A DNA stretch of 64,000 nt, from the NCBI RefSeq assembly GCF_035582795.1, contig NC_134373.1:29420501-29484500 (forward strand), written 5' to 3'. Both the position numbers and the translations under genes were made by a program. The number at the start of each line of letters is the position of its first letter. Within the stretch, counting starts at the first letter, position 1. Under the pieces are notes generated by a model. That model made no database searches. It saw only the letters and a program-made list of their open reading frames with translations, and was not told where the DNA came from. Shown in pieces: positions 36,701-48,437 of the stretch. This DNA comes from Mycteria americana (lineage: Eukaryota; Chordata; Aves; Ciconiiformes; Ciconiidae).

Positions 36701-39700
36701 ATCAAAGTTGTTGTGAAATGAAACCTTTTTCCTCTAGCTATTCCAGTCCTTCCTGTGGCATTGATATCATCTTGGCCTTGCTTTTTCTGTGCCTATTTAC
36801 ATGGGCCTGGAGTCAACAGTTCTGACCTCTAATATATTTGAGAGATAATGCATAGATCACCTATAACCCTAACAGGTTCTTCTTAATTCCCTTTTTCAAC
36901 TTTCAGGGTGATATCTGTAGACCAGCAATCTTCAATCTTTTCGAATTTACAATCACAAAAAAAAAAATAAATTCTTAGTTACCTTTTTCGGGACTTTTCC
37001 TAAGTGGACTGCAGAACCATAGGACTCTGCATATCACAAGGTGAAAAAAAGTGCTGTAGATTAATAACTTTGGGGGAAATCTGTCTTTTTTCCCCTAAAA
37101 TTAGTTTGTGAATGAGGTCTTGTCAGATTATTTTTGAGATGAAGACCAAGGAAGGAATCAAAATAACAAGGACAGCCCAGAGCATTTGGAGGGCATAGCA
37201 GATCAAAGTTAAAAAAAAAAAAACAAAAACCAGATTATTGCAAAAAGCTCTAAAAAGAAAAGAACTTTTTTGACCTGCCCCCAAAAAACTCTGCTTACTT
37301 TTGGGATCCTATGTTTGCAACCACAATTAAGAGTAGCCAGTGTCCTAAAGAAAGGAAATTCATTGCTGGGAATAGGAAAGTCTGTGGCCAAACAGGTGAC
37401 TGAATGCATCTATTACATCTACACAGACCACTGGCCCCAGCTCCCCTGCTCAGTCCCAGCTTCTAAATCTTCACAAGTGGAAAAAAAAATAATCTCTGAC
37501 TTTGGTGTTTTCCCTCCTCTCTATTAAAGCTTGAGTCATTTTTTTCATCACTGAATAGATTATTTCTGGTCTTAAGGGCTTTTCTAGTTTAGATGATGCT
37601 ATCCTACGAAAAATCAGTTTTGCATCCTCGAGTTCCTAAACTCCTGGGCCTGTCTGTAATGTCTTTGCTTCCCACTTTAAGAGAACACAGCTGAGCACCC
37701 TATAGCATGACATGGGTAATATTCTTGTCAGTCAACATGCTGTCAATCAAATCCTTGTTTCATTGCTTTGGCTTTGTCCTTTTGGCAGAAGACATTCGTC
37801 TTCCTTACAATCAAATTTTGTGGTGCCAAAGGTCATGCTTTCTTTTTCCAGTTTTCATGGTCCTCCACATGCAAAAGCCTCTCTCAAGTGAGGCCCATGC
37901 AGTAACTGGCACATATCTCTCAGAATGGTTCTTTTTGGTAAACGCAAGCTGAATGTTCTCATCAGCTTCACTCCTCACTGATGCTTAAAATGAAAGAATT
38001 GCATAGGATGATTGCTCTCCTCTAGTGCTTTTCAATTTTATTCTGTTTCCCATTTCACACTTGCAGATTGTGTCCTTACTTTTCTTCCCTGAAAGGGAAA
38101 ATCCCCTCATTTCTCTCGATATTGGAAACCCTTTATTCAGCATTTGAATAGACCAATACACAGAGAGGTTGATTCTTTAGGTCTTGGAAGCACCATGTTA
38201 TTTAGTGCAATCAGTTGCATCCTGAAGATGGTATGAAATATGTTACTCATTTCTAAATTGGAGAGACCAGTAATACCTAGAGATCAGTGAGTTTTTCAGA
38301 AATAGACAAATGCCCATCTCATCTCCTCTGGTTAGTTTAGACATTTTGTTTCCTCTTCCCAGAAAAGTAGTATTTAACTTTTATCCTTACATCATACAGA
38401 ATAATGAACAAGTTTCTGGTACCTGAGTCCTGCAGCATGACTGGAATATTATCCCTTAATAAACCTGTTGTATAGCACCAGCTCCTGGATCTATGCAGAC
38501 TGCATAGAAGCTTTGCAAGAGATGGGCTTCCTGGAGGTCAACCTCATCACAGCAGGGTCTTTTTCCTGACCCAAACCAACTACTTTAGTTCACATCCACA
38601 GCTACTGCTGTTGCTGCACCACCACAAGCTGTGACAACATAGCTACTCGGCACTCTGCAGTGCTATTGCCTGCCCAAACAGCCCAGCAGAAAAGGCACAT
38701 GTTGAGGACATCTGCTGGTTTTCTGCTGTCTTATTCCTCATCATGATATGATGTGAGTGAGGCCTATTCTGAAGGATATCTGGTGACTAGAAAAGTGGTG
38801 GAAACAACCAATTTCATATACTAGTACCATTTTTGTAATAGTTCCAAGTCAGGACAAGCTTAGATTGAGTCCAGAGATGCAAACATAAAAAACCTCAGAA
38901 CCCTGTTATTCATCCTAGAAGCCACCAGTCCTTCAGCACGTATGGGCAGTAGCGATCTGTGGATCTCATGGGCTGTTTCCATACTTCCACTGAAAGATAC
39001 TCCCTTTCATATGTCTCCTTCTACCCTACCCTTCATTCTGTTTAGATGGTTTCTTGATTGCCTGAAGACCGTCAGGGAAGGTTCAGTGTATACCATATCC
39101 TACCAGGTGTATTTGGGAGTAAGGTTGCTGCACACACTGAAAAATCTGTTTCCTATATCACTGTCTATATTTACATATTTGCTATTTGTCACATTTCTCA
39201 GAGCGGACCTGAGGTAGGCTTTCTGAGTCTCCAGGCTCTGGATCATAGACTCTCTATGATACAACGAAGGTTTTCCATTTACTGCACAAAATGGAAACGC
39301 ATTAACCAAGGGACAGGCTCATCACGGTCACTAATAAATAACTGTGGCAAAGAAAAATGGTGTCCATGTCATACAAATTACGCAAATACAAAGATAATAG
39401 GATCTTCAAAGATGTTACAGATGGGAAAACTGCTTTTCCGCATCTACTATATGACGGATTTCTTCTCTGCAGTATATCTTACTCATTATGATATCAGTTT
39501 CAACTCTTACAGCTTCAAGTCCCCTTAGAGGGGAAGGGGCATATAGAAAAATACGCTGAGTCCTCAGCCTAAAAATTCCTGTACTGTGGTCCAGTCAAAT
39601 GCACTGGAAAGGACTATGATTATTGTGCTAGTGATCTTAGGCTATTCACTTCTTTCTTTCTTTCTTTTGAAGGTTTGCCTGCCCAAAAAATGAGAAGAAA

Positions 39701-40999
39701 GATCCTTACTTAACTAAGCTCTCCTGATGAACATCACTGAATAGGAACTGTTTATCACTATTAAAGGAACACATCACATCAGAGAGAGACCCCAGTCAGG
39801 TAGCATCCCACAGAATTCATCTCTGCAGAAATTAAGAGGTACCATAAAATGATGTCATCTCCACAGCAAAGGTAAAAATAAAACGAAGTCTAGAATTTTA
39901 AAATTTCCAGAAGACCATTACAGTTAAGGTACATGCATTCAGTACAGGGCAATTTCCATCTGATCACAAAGAAATAATCAAAGTGCTCTTGACTTTTAAT
40001 CTTCTTTCCCTCTGTCTTTTCTTGTTGGTTTAATCCCCAAGGGTTATAGCATTTTGGAACCATGAGCACTTGCATATTCTGAAATAAAACTTCTATTGCA
40101 GAAGGTAAATTATTCAAGACTAGAGATCTAGGGTCCATTTCCTGTTGACTGTCTGTGAGCAGATCAGCATAAGCAGTCATGATTGGCTCTTTTTTATTTT
40201 CTCATTCTAATTGCAATCCCTATTCACATGCAATTGCTTAGTAAGAGGCATACAGCACTTTGACATAGCCATGCTTGGGAAGATGATTTAATAAAACAGG
40301 ACTAAACATGTCAGAATTTAAACTGCTGGGACAACTGATATTTCATATGCTTGATCAAACCAAAATAATAATAATTTCATCAACATAATTACTTTGTCCA
40401 CCTCAAAATTCTATATAGTTTTTAGTTCTTGTCCTCCTTCTCCTTCTTATTATTTTGAATTCAAGAAGATTTTAAAACAATATTGCTTCAAAATAGAATA
40501 TCAAAATATTTAATTTTGAAAATGTCAGAATGAATTTTTGTTTAAAACCAAACATATTTAAATGTATTTTGACTCAGACTTTTAGCCATACTTCAGCATG
40601 AATTCACAATAACCTCAGACAACTGAAACTTCATTTTTCTGGAAGGAACAGCTCTAGTCACAAGTACAAATGTCCTGCTGTGACTTTGCCAGCACTTCTT
40701 TTTTCAATCTTGGCTGCAATAAAGTAGTGCATGAGGATAAAGAAAAGAAACTGAACCAGTTTTGTGGTCCTCTAAAAAGCTTTACTTTGAAAGTATTGCA
40801 TGGCAGAATCCAAATTTGTTTATTTAGTCTGGTGCTGTGACAGTCTATAGCTGTGATTTCTATTTCAGCTGTCCCTTCTCTTATCTTGTTCGTTCTTGCA
40901 GTATGTTTCATATACTTTTTTTCTTCTATGCCCAAACATTCTCCTCCTTTGCAATGAAAAAAATAGCAGTACTTCTTCCCTCATCAGTGCCTTATTGTG
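33798..40999. other. Non-coding stretch
   Basis: No recognisable gene. Simple-sequence content includes A-rich tracts at 35080-35105, a 23-base A-run at 35728-35750, an A-run at 37211-37222 and a short TTTC repeat near 39648-39667. The frames at 39058-39528 (156 codons) and 37209-37527 show no protein motifs. Confidence 0.5.
35728..35750 (+). repeat. Poly(A) run of 23
   Basis: An uninterrupted run of about 23 adenines. It could be the tail of a retroposed sequence, but I found no AATAAA just upstream, no recognisable gene body and no flanking direct repeats. It is recorded only as a homopolymer. Confidence 0.85.
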
Positions 41000-41147
41000 A
41001 AATATCAAATTTTTTATATTTCAAATATCAAACTGAATATCAAATATCAAACTGATAAATATCAAAACCTAAACTGATAAATATCAAAAACTGATAAATA
41101 TCAAATATCAAACTGATAAATGCCAAAAACTAAATATCAAACTGAAA
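41000..41147 (+). repeat. ATATCAAA/CTGATAA minisatellite-like repeat
   Basis: About 150 bases consist of shuffled units of AAATATCAAACTGATAA and shorter forms (AAATATC, AAAAACTGATAA). ATATCAAA recurs about nine times and CTGATAA four times. Unit length varies (about 8, 15 and 17 bases), as expected of repeated slippage and unequal exchange. There are no unique spacers, so this is not a CRISPR-like array. It holds no gene. Confidence 0.88.
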
Positions 41148-43251
41148 CATCATCACCTAAATTAAATTATCATTAGAGTTGGATTATATTAGACAAGTCC
41201 CTTTACCAAGCTACAGCGTGAAAATAGTGACATCATTTTAGCAGGGCAAAGCCCATATTTCATGGCTATAGTTCATCTCTGGTTCCCATAGAATTTATTT
41301 TTTGTTCTGAAGTCTTGCAGTCTTTCTCTGTGTGTGTTTGCACAGTCCTCTAAGCAAGTGTCACTGTATAAAAATACTTCTGCTTCTCACAGAGTCATGT
41401 CAAAAAGAACCATTGATGTCTTATCATCATGTAAGACTCCTAGTGTTTATGGAGGATCTTCTACTGTGCAACAGCCTTCATGGTTCTTATGTGCCAAGCA
41501 AAGAAGTTAATTCATGTTGGTTGCTATGTCCTAAGGGCAGAAAGAAATGGAGGCATTTTAGTAGTACATCCCATCAGGTTGGCACAGAGCAGTGGGCAGA
41601 TTCCACAATTAACCTTTAAAGAAGAGTTGGCCGACATCATAGTGCTTCTCTAGTATATTTAATTCCAGCACTGTCCAGAAAGATTTGCTGCTTCTTCTAT
41701 TGCATTCCTGTCATTGATATTACCAGAATATCCTACACATTTTACTCCCACCTGACACTTTACATGTTGTTTTCTCTGTCTGACCCTAGGGATACACATG
41801 CTTCTGCTTTTCATCTCTGAAGTTCAATCAGATTTCTTTGTTGTATTCAGATGCCAGTGTGGGTAAAAATCCATTCCTTGCAAAATGCATTATTTGACCG
41901 GCAGAAGAAAATCACCATTTATTTTGTTAAAGCTCCTACTGACAACAGTACCACTGTTGAATTTTATCCACGTTTGACATATACGCTGGGAAAGAAGACA
42001 AAATGTCATTCCTTTCAAGAACGTGCTTCTAGAAGCCTTTCTCCTAAGTGTTCTCCCCCCAAAACTTTTCCCTCCAGGCAACTATGAGATAAGAGACTCT
42101 GTTGCAGAAAAACACTGTACTGAATTGTAGGAAATTGTTAGACACAATTATCCAAACTGTGCCCTAACACTAGTATTCAAATAACAAGTCATAAGTTATT
42201 CTTTCCAACACATGCTATGTGTTTCTTAGTTACCCACTGAAATTGTATTTACAATGCCACCGGCATAAACATTTACCATCAAAGAAAAATGAATGCATAG
42301 GCCATTTTATAGACTTATTTGTGAATTGTTGAGTCTATACTAAGGTCCACCAATAAGCTTTGGGTTTTACAGGCAATGAATACATGATCAGAAAAAATGA
42401 GCATGTGCCTCTGCCCTAAACATATTATAGCATTTAAAAAAAAATGCAGGTAGAGAAGAATTCATTTCTCTTCACAGGGTTTGGGTGAATTCCAAACAGA
42501 ATTACTAGTAAGTTTTCTATTAACTTAAATGGAGCTGGAAAGGATCAATGCATGGGCTTTGCACTTATAATGGCAATGACATTACACTTGCTTTGAACAA
42601 AATAAGGAAAAGAATTGAATCCTGAAGTCTCAATAAGGCAAGATGAGTTGTGGATTAAAATCAGATTCGAGTTAAGTTTGGCATTACACTGGCATTACAT
42701 TGCTGCTATGTCTTGGTACACTGAAAACATGTTCTTATATTTCAGAGAAGCTGTAATGGAGTCCTGACTCTGTCTGGATCAGGTGGATCCAGTTGGACTT
42801 TGTCCTACAATAAGCCCTCCAAAGAAGACCAAAAGGGTATCTGAACAGGTGTTCCTGCTACCACAGTGGGAACGAGAGGTATGGAGACAGACTGCTGCCA
42901 GTGGAAGCAGTTGCCCCCTAATACATCACAATGACATCTAGCATTTATAAGGCCTATTTTGTTGCAGTTCTTTGTCTTGGCCACAGTGAGAGAGAACAGG
43001 TGAAATATTGGAAATACCTAGCATTGCTATGCCTTCTGGGAGAAGGATTTTACTTATTCTGGAGGCTACCACTGGGGCAGATGTTCATAAAGTTGATGAA
43101 GAGATAGAAGATTTTGTGGTATTTCAAACAAAAGAAGAATGAAAAAATTTCCCATCTGGAATTTTAGAAGAGCATTTTATGGGATTTTACTGTAAGAAAT
43201 GCCAAAGAAAAGCCCATCATTTGGACTCTGGTGTAGTTTAGAGGTCTCTGA
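41148..43251. other. Non-coding stretch
   Basis: I see no gene or recognisable repeat. Frames up to about 95 codons (41332-41619) lack motifs. Confidence 0.45.
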
Positions 43252-43440
43252 GGAAAACAGCCCTGGTGGTTAAGGCGTTGAGTGTTTAGAGTTCTAGGCT
43301 GAGCTTCTGGTGCTGCCCCATATTTCTTGTGTCACATTAGGCAGTTAATCTCTTACTGCTTGGCTTCTTCTTCTGTAGAGAGGGAATTACTACAGTCCTT
43401 TGCCTCACTAGCCAGTGTTAGGGTGACTTCAGGAGAGAGC
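43252..43440 (+). mobile_element. MIR-like tRNA-derived SINE (old)
   Basis: The order of blocks follows MIR/CORE-SINEs. First comes a tRNA-like head with an A-box match TGGTTAAGGCG (43267-43277) and a weak B-box AGTTCTAGGCT (43290-43300). Then come TGCTGCCCCATATTTCTTGT, GTCACATTAGGCAGTTAATC and CTTCTTCTTCTGTAGAGAGG, followed by GAATTACTAC. These parallel the MIR segments 'ctgccacttactagctgtgtgacc', 'ttgggcaagttacttaacctct', 'cagtttcctcatctgtaaaatgggg' and 'ataataat'. It is heavily diverged, as expected of an amniote-age element, with edges set by eye. The spacing between the A- and B-like boxes is short, so the head may be internally deleted. Confidence 0.68.
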
Positions 43441-46400
43441 TTATGTGTCCAGATCTGGTTGTGATTTAGCCCCCAGTGCAGAAGTGGAAAACTGAGGGAG
43501 TAGCATCAGTAATGCATCTACTTTAATGTTTGCTTATGACGGTTTCTACAAAAAACAGTCTTTTACCCTCTATTCTCTATCCAGGTATCTATCTTGAAAA
43601 CTCAGTATTCCTCTATCCTTTCCTGATTTTTGATCTGACATTGCTCAGTATTGAGTTTTGCCTTCTCACCAGACTCCACAGGCAGCAACAATGTGATCCA
43701 TTCTGCATTAAGGAAAAACATCAGGCATTTATACGTTGGCTTTAGTCAGCATGGCAGAATGACATTACAGAAGAGCTTTCATTCTGGGAAGTAACATTAT
43801 TGGCCAAGTAGTGCAACGAGCTGTGTGCCTACTGCCTGTAGGTCTGGAGCTCAGGTCTAAAACAGGGTCCTCTGTGCACAAGCCAACCTCTGAGCAGCAT
43901 TTTCAGTCAGGGAAAGCTTTGAATGAGAGCTTGTGGCCTGTGCAGTCTTGCACAGATGTAGCCTGGGATACTTCACTGGCATAAGTAGGAATTTGCAGGT
44001 TTAGAGCCAATCTTCTAAAAGAGGTGTGACAAGCCAGTTTCGATTTTCCTGTCAAGTTGCTCCAAAACTTCTTTGAATCATTACGTTAACGATGTCAGAT
44101 CAAGATTTTTTTCACCATTTTATATCCATGGAAAGTTTTATGTGTCTGTCATATGTCATTACTTTTTATTTAATTGTTGGAATTTATCGTAAGGATTTCA
44201 ACATTAAGCCTCAAGCCCATAGTTAGTATATATAACGAACCATACATACTGGGTTAATGTCTTAAAGTTGAAAGTCACAGCCTATCTTGCCTTACATTTA
44301 CACAAATTGCTGCAGACCTAATCCTTGCACTAGCTGCCTGCTGGCACTGTGCTTCCTCCACTCCTCACTGAGGCCAAAGAAGTAGAAGGTGCTCAGCACT
44401 GCAGTACAGGCCAGCCTGGTGCTCTATATTATTTCTGAAATACAAGCTAATTACTTTTTGAGATATCTCTTGCCAATATCTTGTTTTATATAAAGCATGT
44501 GGTGATAGCCAGTGGTATATATGAGAAAGACAGCTAGAGCTGTTATCTGGACCTAGTTACTTTGTGATTTCACAGCTGAACTCACACAGCCAACCTTTAC
44601 TTTTTCTCAGCTTTATGTTATATTCTGCCACAAGAAGTAGGTTGATTGATAGGTTGATGCAAGTAGGTACTATATTGATGCCACCATCAGTAGATATTCT
44701 GCTGTAGGTGGCATTTATTTATACCCCTAAGATTCTCTTCAGCATATCATCCATGAGATTAGAAGTCAGTCCTGCCAGGTACTGAAGTAAAGACAGACAC
44801 TTGTGTATTGCTTTTGCTGGACAGTTCAGACTAAGCTTCTCACCAGGGCACTCCAGATTTCATAACAGCAGGGAGAAGCCTTGTTTAATGGGGTTGTTAG
44901 GTTGAGGATAAAGGTATTTCAGCAGGAGGTATGCCTGTTATTTTGGAAACTCTAAAAAATGTAGATGGTAGCTTCTAAGAAGGGCTAGCATATTGTCAAG
45001 GTGCGGCTCTAGGCATTCACTGTTGGCTGCTGTTGAGGACAGATCATTAGGCAAGAAGGTCCCTTTGTCTGAAACAGTTTGGCTATTTTCACCTGTGCTC
45101 CATCTTTTCTGTAGGAGAAAAGATCCAATTTATCCTTTTGGAAACAGTGTCCATAACCACACACTGCTGTCCTGTCACCACAAGATAAATTGCATTGTAA
45201 AGACTCAGCAAGACATGGTACTTTATGTGTGCATTTATTTAAAGGACGTTATATACCAAAAGATCCCTGAATTTATGGCAGTTTGGTAATCAAGTCCATT
45301 TAAATGAACTTGATCAAAAGTGCAATAAAGGAGGTTTCTGTGCAAGATCTTTTCAGCAATCCTGGCTCCTACTGCATATATTGAGCATGAGGGAGTCTGG
45401 CCTCACGCTCTAGTCAAGTTACTCCACAAACGATATAAAGATTTATTTTAATCACATATTTTACTGCTTACACACATACTTGTGCATGGCTATAATCACA
45501 CTTATAGTTAGCTCAGTGTCTTTCAATTTTTATCAATAATAATAAAAGCTGCATATCCCCACAGAAAGGTGTCCCTTTGCTCTCACTTCTCCATATTATT
45601 TTCAAGCCTTTTGCAGTACTAATTCTCCCAGGAGTGAACACTACAAAGATCTAGCATCAGCTTTGATGTAATATATCATAAACTCAGTCCATATTTCATG
45701 CAGGAAGCCTCAGAGACTGATAGAACAACTCTGTGTCATTCTTAAATTTCCATGGATACAATACCCTGAGGTGTGCAGTAGGCCTATCTGATATTTAGGG
45801 CTGGTTGCTTAACCTTTGAATCTAGGCATCATGCTGGTAGAAAATGGAAAGGCGATAATTACCAGAATTAGAAAAAATAATGGGAATTTATTAATGAATC
45901 ATCTTTCTCCTTAAGCTGTACTGTAGCAAGAAATAATCACAATAATAATGAACAGTGTTATTATTGGACCACATTATGAACACCAGTGATTTTGTACGAA
46001 GCTTTTACTGTCAGGGGAATGGTTCATTAACCACAAAGAACACTTCACATTAGGGATTCCGTTTATCTGGCCAATTTAGACATTGTTTAAGTACTTTTTA
46101 ATTAAAATTGGGATTCTGCATTTTGGAATGGTGTACTGGTTCAAAGGAATTATAAGCACAATTACTACATTCAAGTTGTTTGTTAGTAAATGTTTTTGTT
46201 CCAGATAAAGATTGGACACTGGTCAATCTGTTAAGCAGCCATTCTGGCCTACCCTGCATTTTCAGTTCCAATTAGTGGGGGGCGTGGATGAGAAGAGGAG
46301 GAGAAGGACAAAACCTTTTCATAACATAGAAATTTTTTTATTTGGCAAGGGTTAAATAAAGGAAATTCCCTGAAAGTGGGTTATAGACAGGGAAGGAAGA

Positions 46401-46695
46401 ATTTTGCTTGTAACTTTGATATCAAAAACTGATTTCTTTTGATCAAGCCAGCTGTATGTCACATTATTTGCTGCAGTAAATATTCTTTTGGGGATGAAAT
46501 TGAAGCTGGGAAAGAATTTCACTTATATTGTTCACAATATTTCATCCCATTACAGGATAATATAAAATTAATGAAAATTGCCTGTAGTCTGGAGAGGAGA
46601 CCTAGCCTCCCAAGCACCAGGCAGGAAAGGTGCCAGTGCTATCTTAAGGAGAATTCAGATTAAACCCCCAGTCAGTGTAAATATCATATAATTTC
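43441..46695. other. Non-coding stretch
   Basis: I see no gene or clear repeat. A GGGGGGCGTGG patch with a following purine-rich tract lies near 46277-46310. Frames are short and without motifs. Confidence 0.45.
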
Positions 46696-48437
46696 ACAGA
46701 ATCACAGAATCACAGAATCACAGAATCATATAGGTTGGAGAAGACCTTTAAGATCATCGAGTCCAACCGTAAACCTAATACTACCAATACCACCACTTTA
46801 CCATGTCCCTAAGCACCTCATCCAAACGTCTTTTAAATACTTCCAGGGATGGCGACTCAACCACTTCCCTGGGCAGCCTGTTCCAATGCTTGATAACCCT
46901 TTCAGTGAAGTAAAATTTCCTAATGTCCAGTCTAAACCTCCCCTGGTGCAACTTAAGGCCGTTTCCTCTTGTCCTATGGCTTGTTACCTGGGAGAAGAGA
47001 CCGACCCCCACCTCTCTACAACCTCCTTTCAGGTAGCTGTAGAGAGCGATAAGGTCTCCCCTCAGCCTCCTTTTCTCCAGGCTAAACAACCCCAGTTCCC
47101 TCAGCCGCTCCTCATAAGGCTTCTGCTCCAGACCTTTCCCCAGCTTCGTTGCCCTTCTCTGGACATGCTCTAGCACCTCAATGTCTCTCTTGTAGTGAGG
47201 GGCCCAAAACTGAACACAGCATTCGAGGTGCGGCCTCACCAGTGCCGAGTACAGGGGGACAATCACTTCCCTAGTCTTACTGGCCACACTATCTTTGATA
47301 CAAGCCAGGATGCCATTGGCTTTCTTGGCCACCTGGGCACACTGCTGGTTCATGTTCAGCCGGCTGTCAACCAGCACCCCAAAGTCCTTTTCCACCGGGC
47401 AGCTTTCCAGCCACTCTTCCCCAAGCCTGTAGCATTGCATGGGGTTGTTGTGGCCCAAGTGCAGGACCTTGCACTTGGCCTTGTTGAACCTCATACAATT
47501 GACCTTGGCCCATCGATCCAGCCTGTCCAGGTCCCTCTGTAGAGCCTTCCTCCCCTCAAGCAGATCAACACTCCCACACAACTTGGTGTCATCTGCAAAC
47601 TTACTGAGGGTGCACTTGATCCCTTCATTCAGATCATTGATAAAGTTATAAAACAGAACTGGCCCCAACACAGAGCCCTGGGGAACACCGCTTGTGACCG
47701 GCCGCCAACTGGAGTAAACTCCACTCACCACCACTCTTTGGGCCCAGCCATCCAGCCAGTTCTTTACCCAGCGAAGAGTACACCTGTCCAAGCCATGAGC
47801 AGCCAGTTTCTCCAGGAGAATGCTGTGGGAAACCATGTCAAAGGCTTTACTGAAGTCTAGATAGACAACATCCACAGCCTTTCCCTCATCTGCTAGGCAG
47901 GTCACCTTGTCATAGAAGGCGATCAGGTTGGTCAAGCAGGACCTGCCTTTCCTGAACCCATGCTGGCTGGGCTTGATCCCTTGGTTATTCTCTACATGCC
48001 GTGTGATGGCACTCAGGATGATCTGCTCCGTCAGCTTGCCTGGTACCGAGGTCAGGCTGACAGGCCTGTAGTTCCCCGGGTCCTCCTTCCGGCCCTTCTT
48101 GTAGATGGGCGTCACATTTGCTAATCTCCAGTCAGCAGGGACCTCCCCAGTTAGCCAGGACTGCTGGTAAATGATGGAAAGGGGCTTGGTGAGCACATCT
48201 GCCAGCTCCTTCAACACTCTCGGGTGGATCTCATCAGGCCCCATAGACTTGTGAGTGTCTAAGTGGTGCAGCAGGTCACTCACCATTTCCCCCTGGATCA
48301 TGGGGGCTCCATTCTGGTCCCCGTCCCTATCTTCCAACTCCAGGGGCTGGGTACCCAGAGAACAACTGGCCCTGCTATTAAAGACTGAGGCAAAGAAGGC
48401 ATTAAGTACCTCAGCCTTTTCCTCATCCTTTGTCACT
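46696..48437 (-). mobile_element. CR1 LINE, 5'-truncated (copy 3, longest)
   Basis: A minus-strand CR1 of about 1.74 kb, the longest in the window. Its 3' end at the low coordinate carries an expanded terminal repeat: about four copies of the octamer ACAGAATC (46696-46729), then the TATAGGTTGGAGAAGACCTT-type 3'UTR in reverse complement. The element breaks off at about 48437, within the [10 protein letters not shown] segment that precedes the reverse transcriptase. The 3'UTR is of the same type as copies 1 and 2. Confidence 0.97.
46781..48436 (-). CDS. CR1 ORF2 fragment: complete reverse transcriptase domain (copy 3)
   Basis: A 551-codon frame, the longest in the window. The first codon given is a GTG that belongs to the truncated ORF2, so it is not a genuine start. 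Residues 1-110 carry the linker before the reverse transcriptase ([12 protein letters not shown], then a [13 protein letters not shown] block). Motifs are [10 protein letters not shown] (121-130), GFRKGRSC (160-167), motif A LDFSKAFD (193-200), motif [12 protein letters not shown] (249-259) and the catalytic FADD (280-283). The C-terminal end is D-M-V-K-W-W-Y-W, which looks like the original end of this subfamily, because copies 1 and 2 carry single-base stops within it. The N-terminal endonuclease is missing; full CR1 ORF2 is roughly 900-1000 residues. It is non-autonomous. Confidence 0.94.
   Translation of the reverse strand: MTKDEEKAEVLNAFFASVFNSRASCSLGTQPLELEDRDGDQNGAPMIQGEMVSDLLHHLDTHKSMGPDEIHPRVLKELADVLTKPLSIIYQQSWLTGEVPADWRLANVTPIYKKGRKEDPGNYRPVSLTSVPGKLTEQIILSAITRHVENNQGIKPSQHGFRKGRSCLTNLIAFYDKVTCLADEGKAVDVVYLDFSKAFDMVSHSILLEKLAAHGLDRCTLRWVKNWLDGWAQRVVVSGVYSSWRPVTSGVPQGSVLGPVLFYNFINDLNEGIKCTLSKFADDTKLCGSVDLLEGRKALQRDLDRLDRWAKVNCMRFNKAKCKVLHLGHNNPMQCYRLGEEWLESCPVEKDFGVLVDSRLNMNQQCAQVAKKANGILACIKDSVASKTREVIVPLYSALVRPHLECCVQFWAPHYKRDIEVLEHVQRRATKLGKGLEQKPYEERLRELGLFSLEKRRLRGDLIALYSYLKGGCREVGVGLFSQVTSHRTRGNGLKLHQGRFRLDIRKFYFTERVIKHWNRLPREVVESPSLEVFKRRLDEVLRDMVKWWYW

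Noticed and set aside
39058..39528. 156-codon plus-strand frame
   Set aside because: Starts with a non-ATG codon and shows no motif or coding-like pattern. Frames of this size are expected by chance in 64 kb over six frames.
41000..41147. CRISPR-like array
   Set aside because: The units are short and contiguous with no unique spacers, and the genome is avian. It is a simple tandem repeat.
47195..47542. 115-codon plus-strand frame
   Set aside because: Antisense of CR1 copy 3; its recurrence at the 53.0 kb copy reflects shared CR1 sequence rather than a conserved protein.
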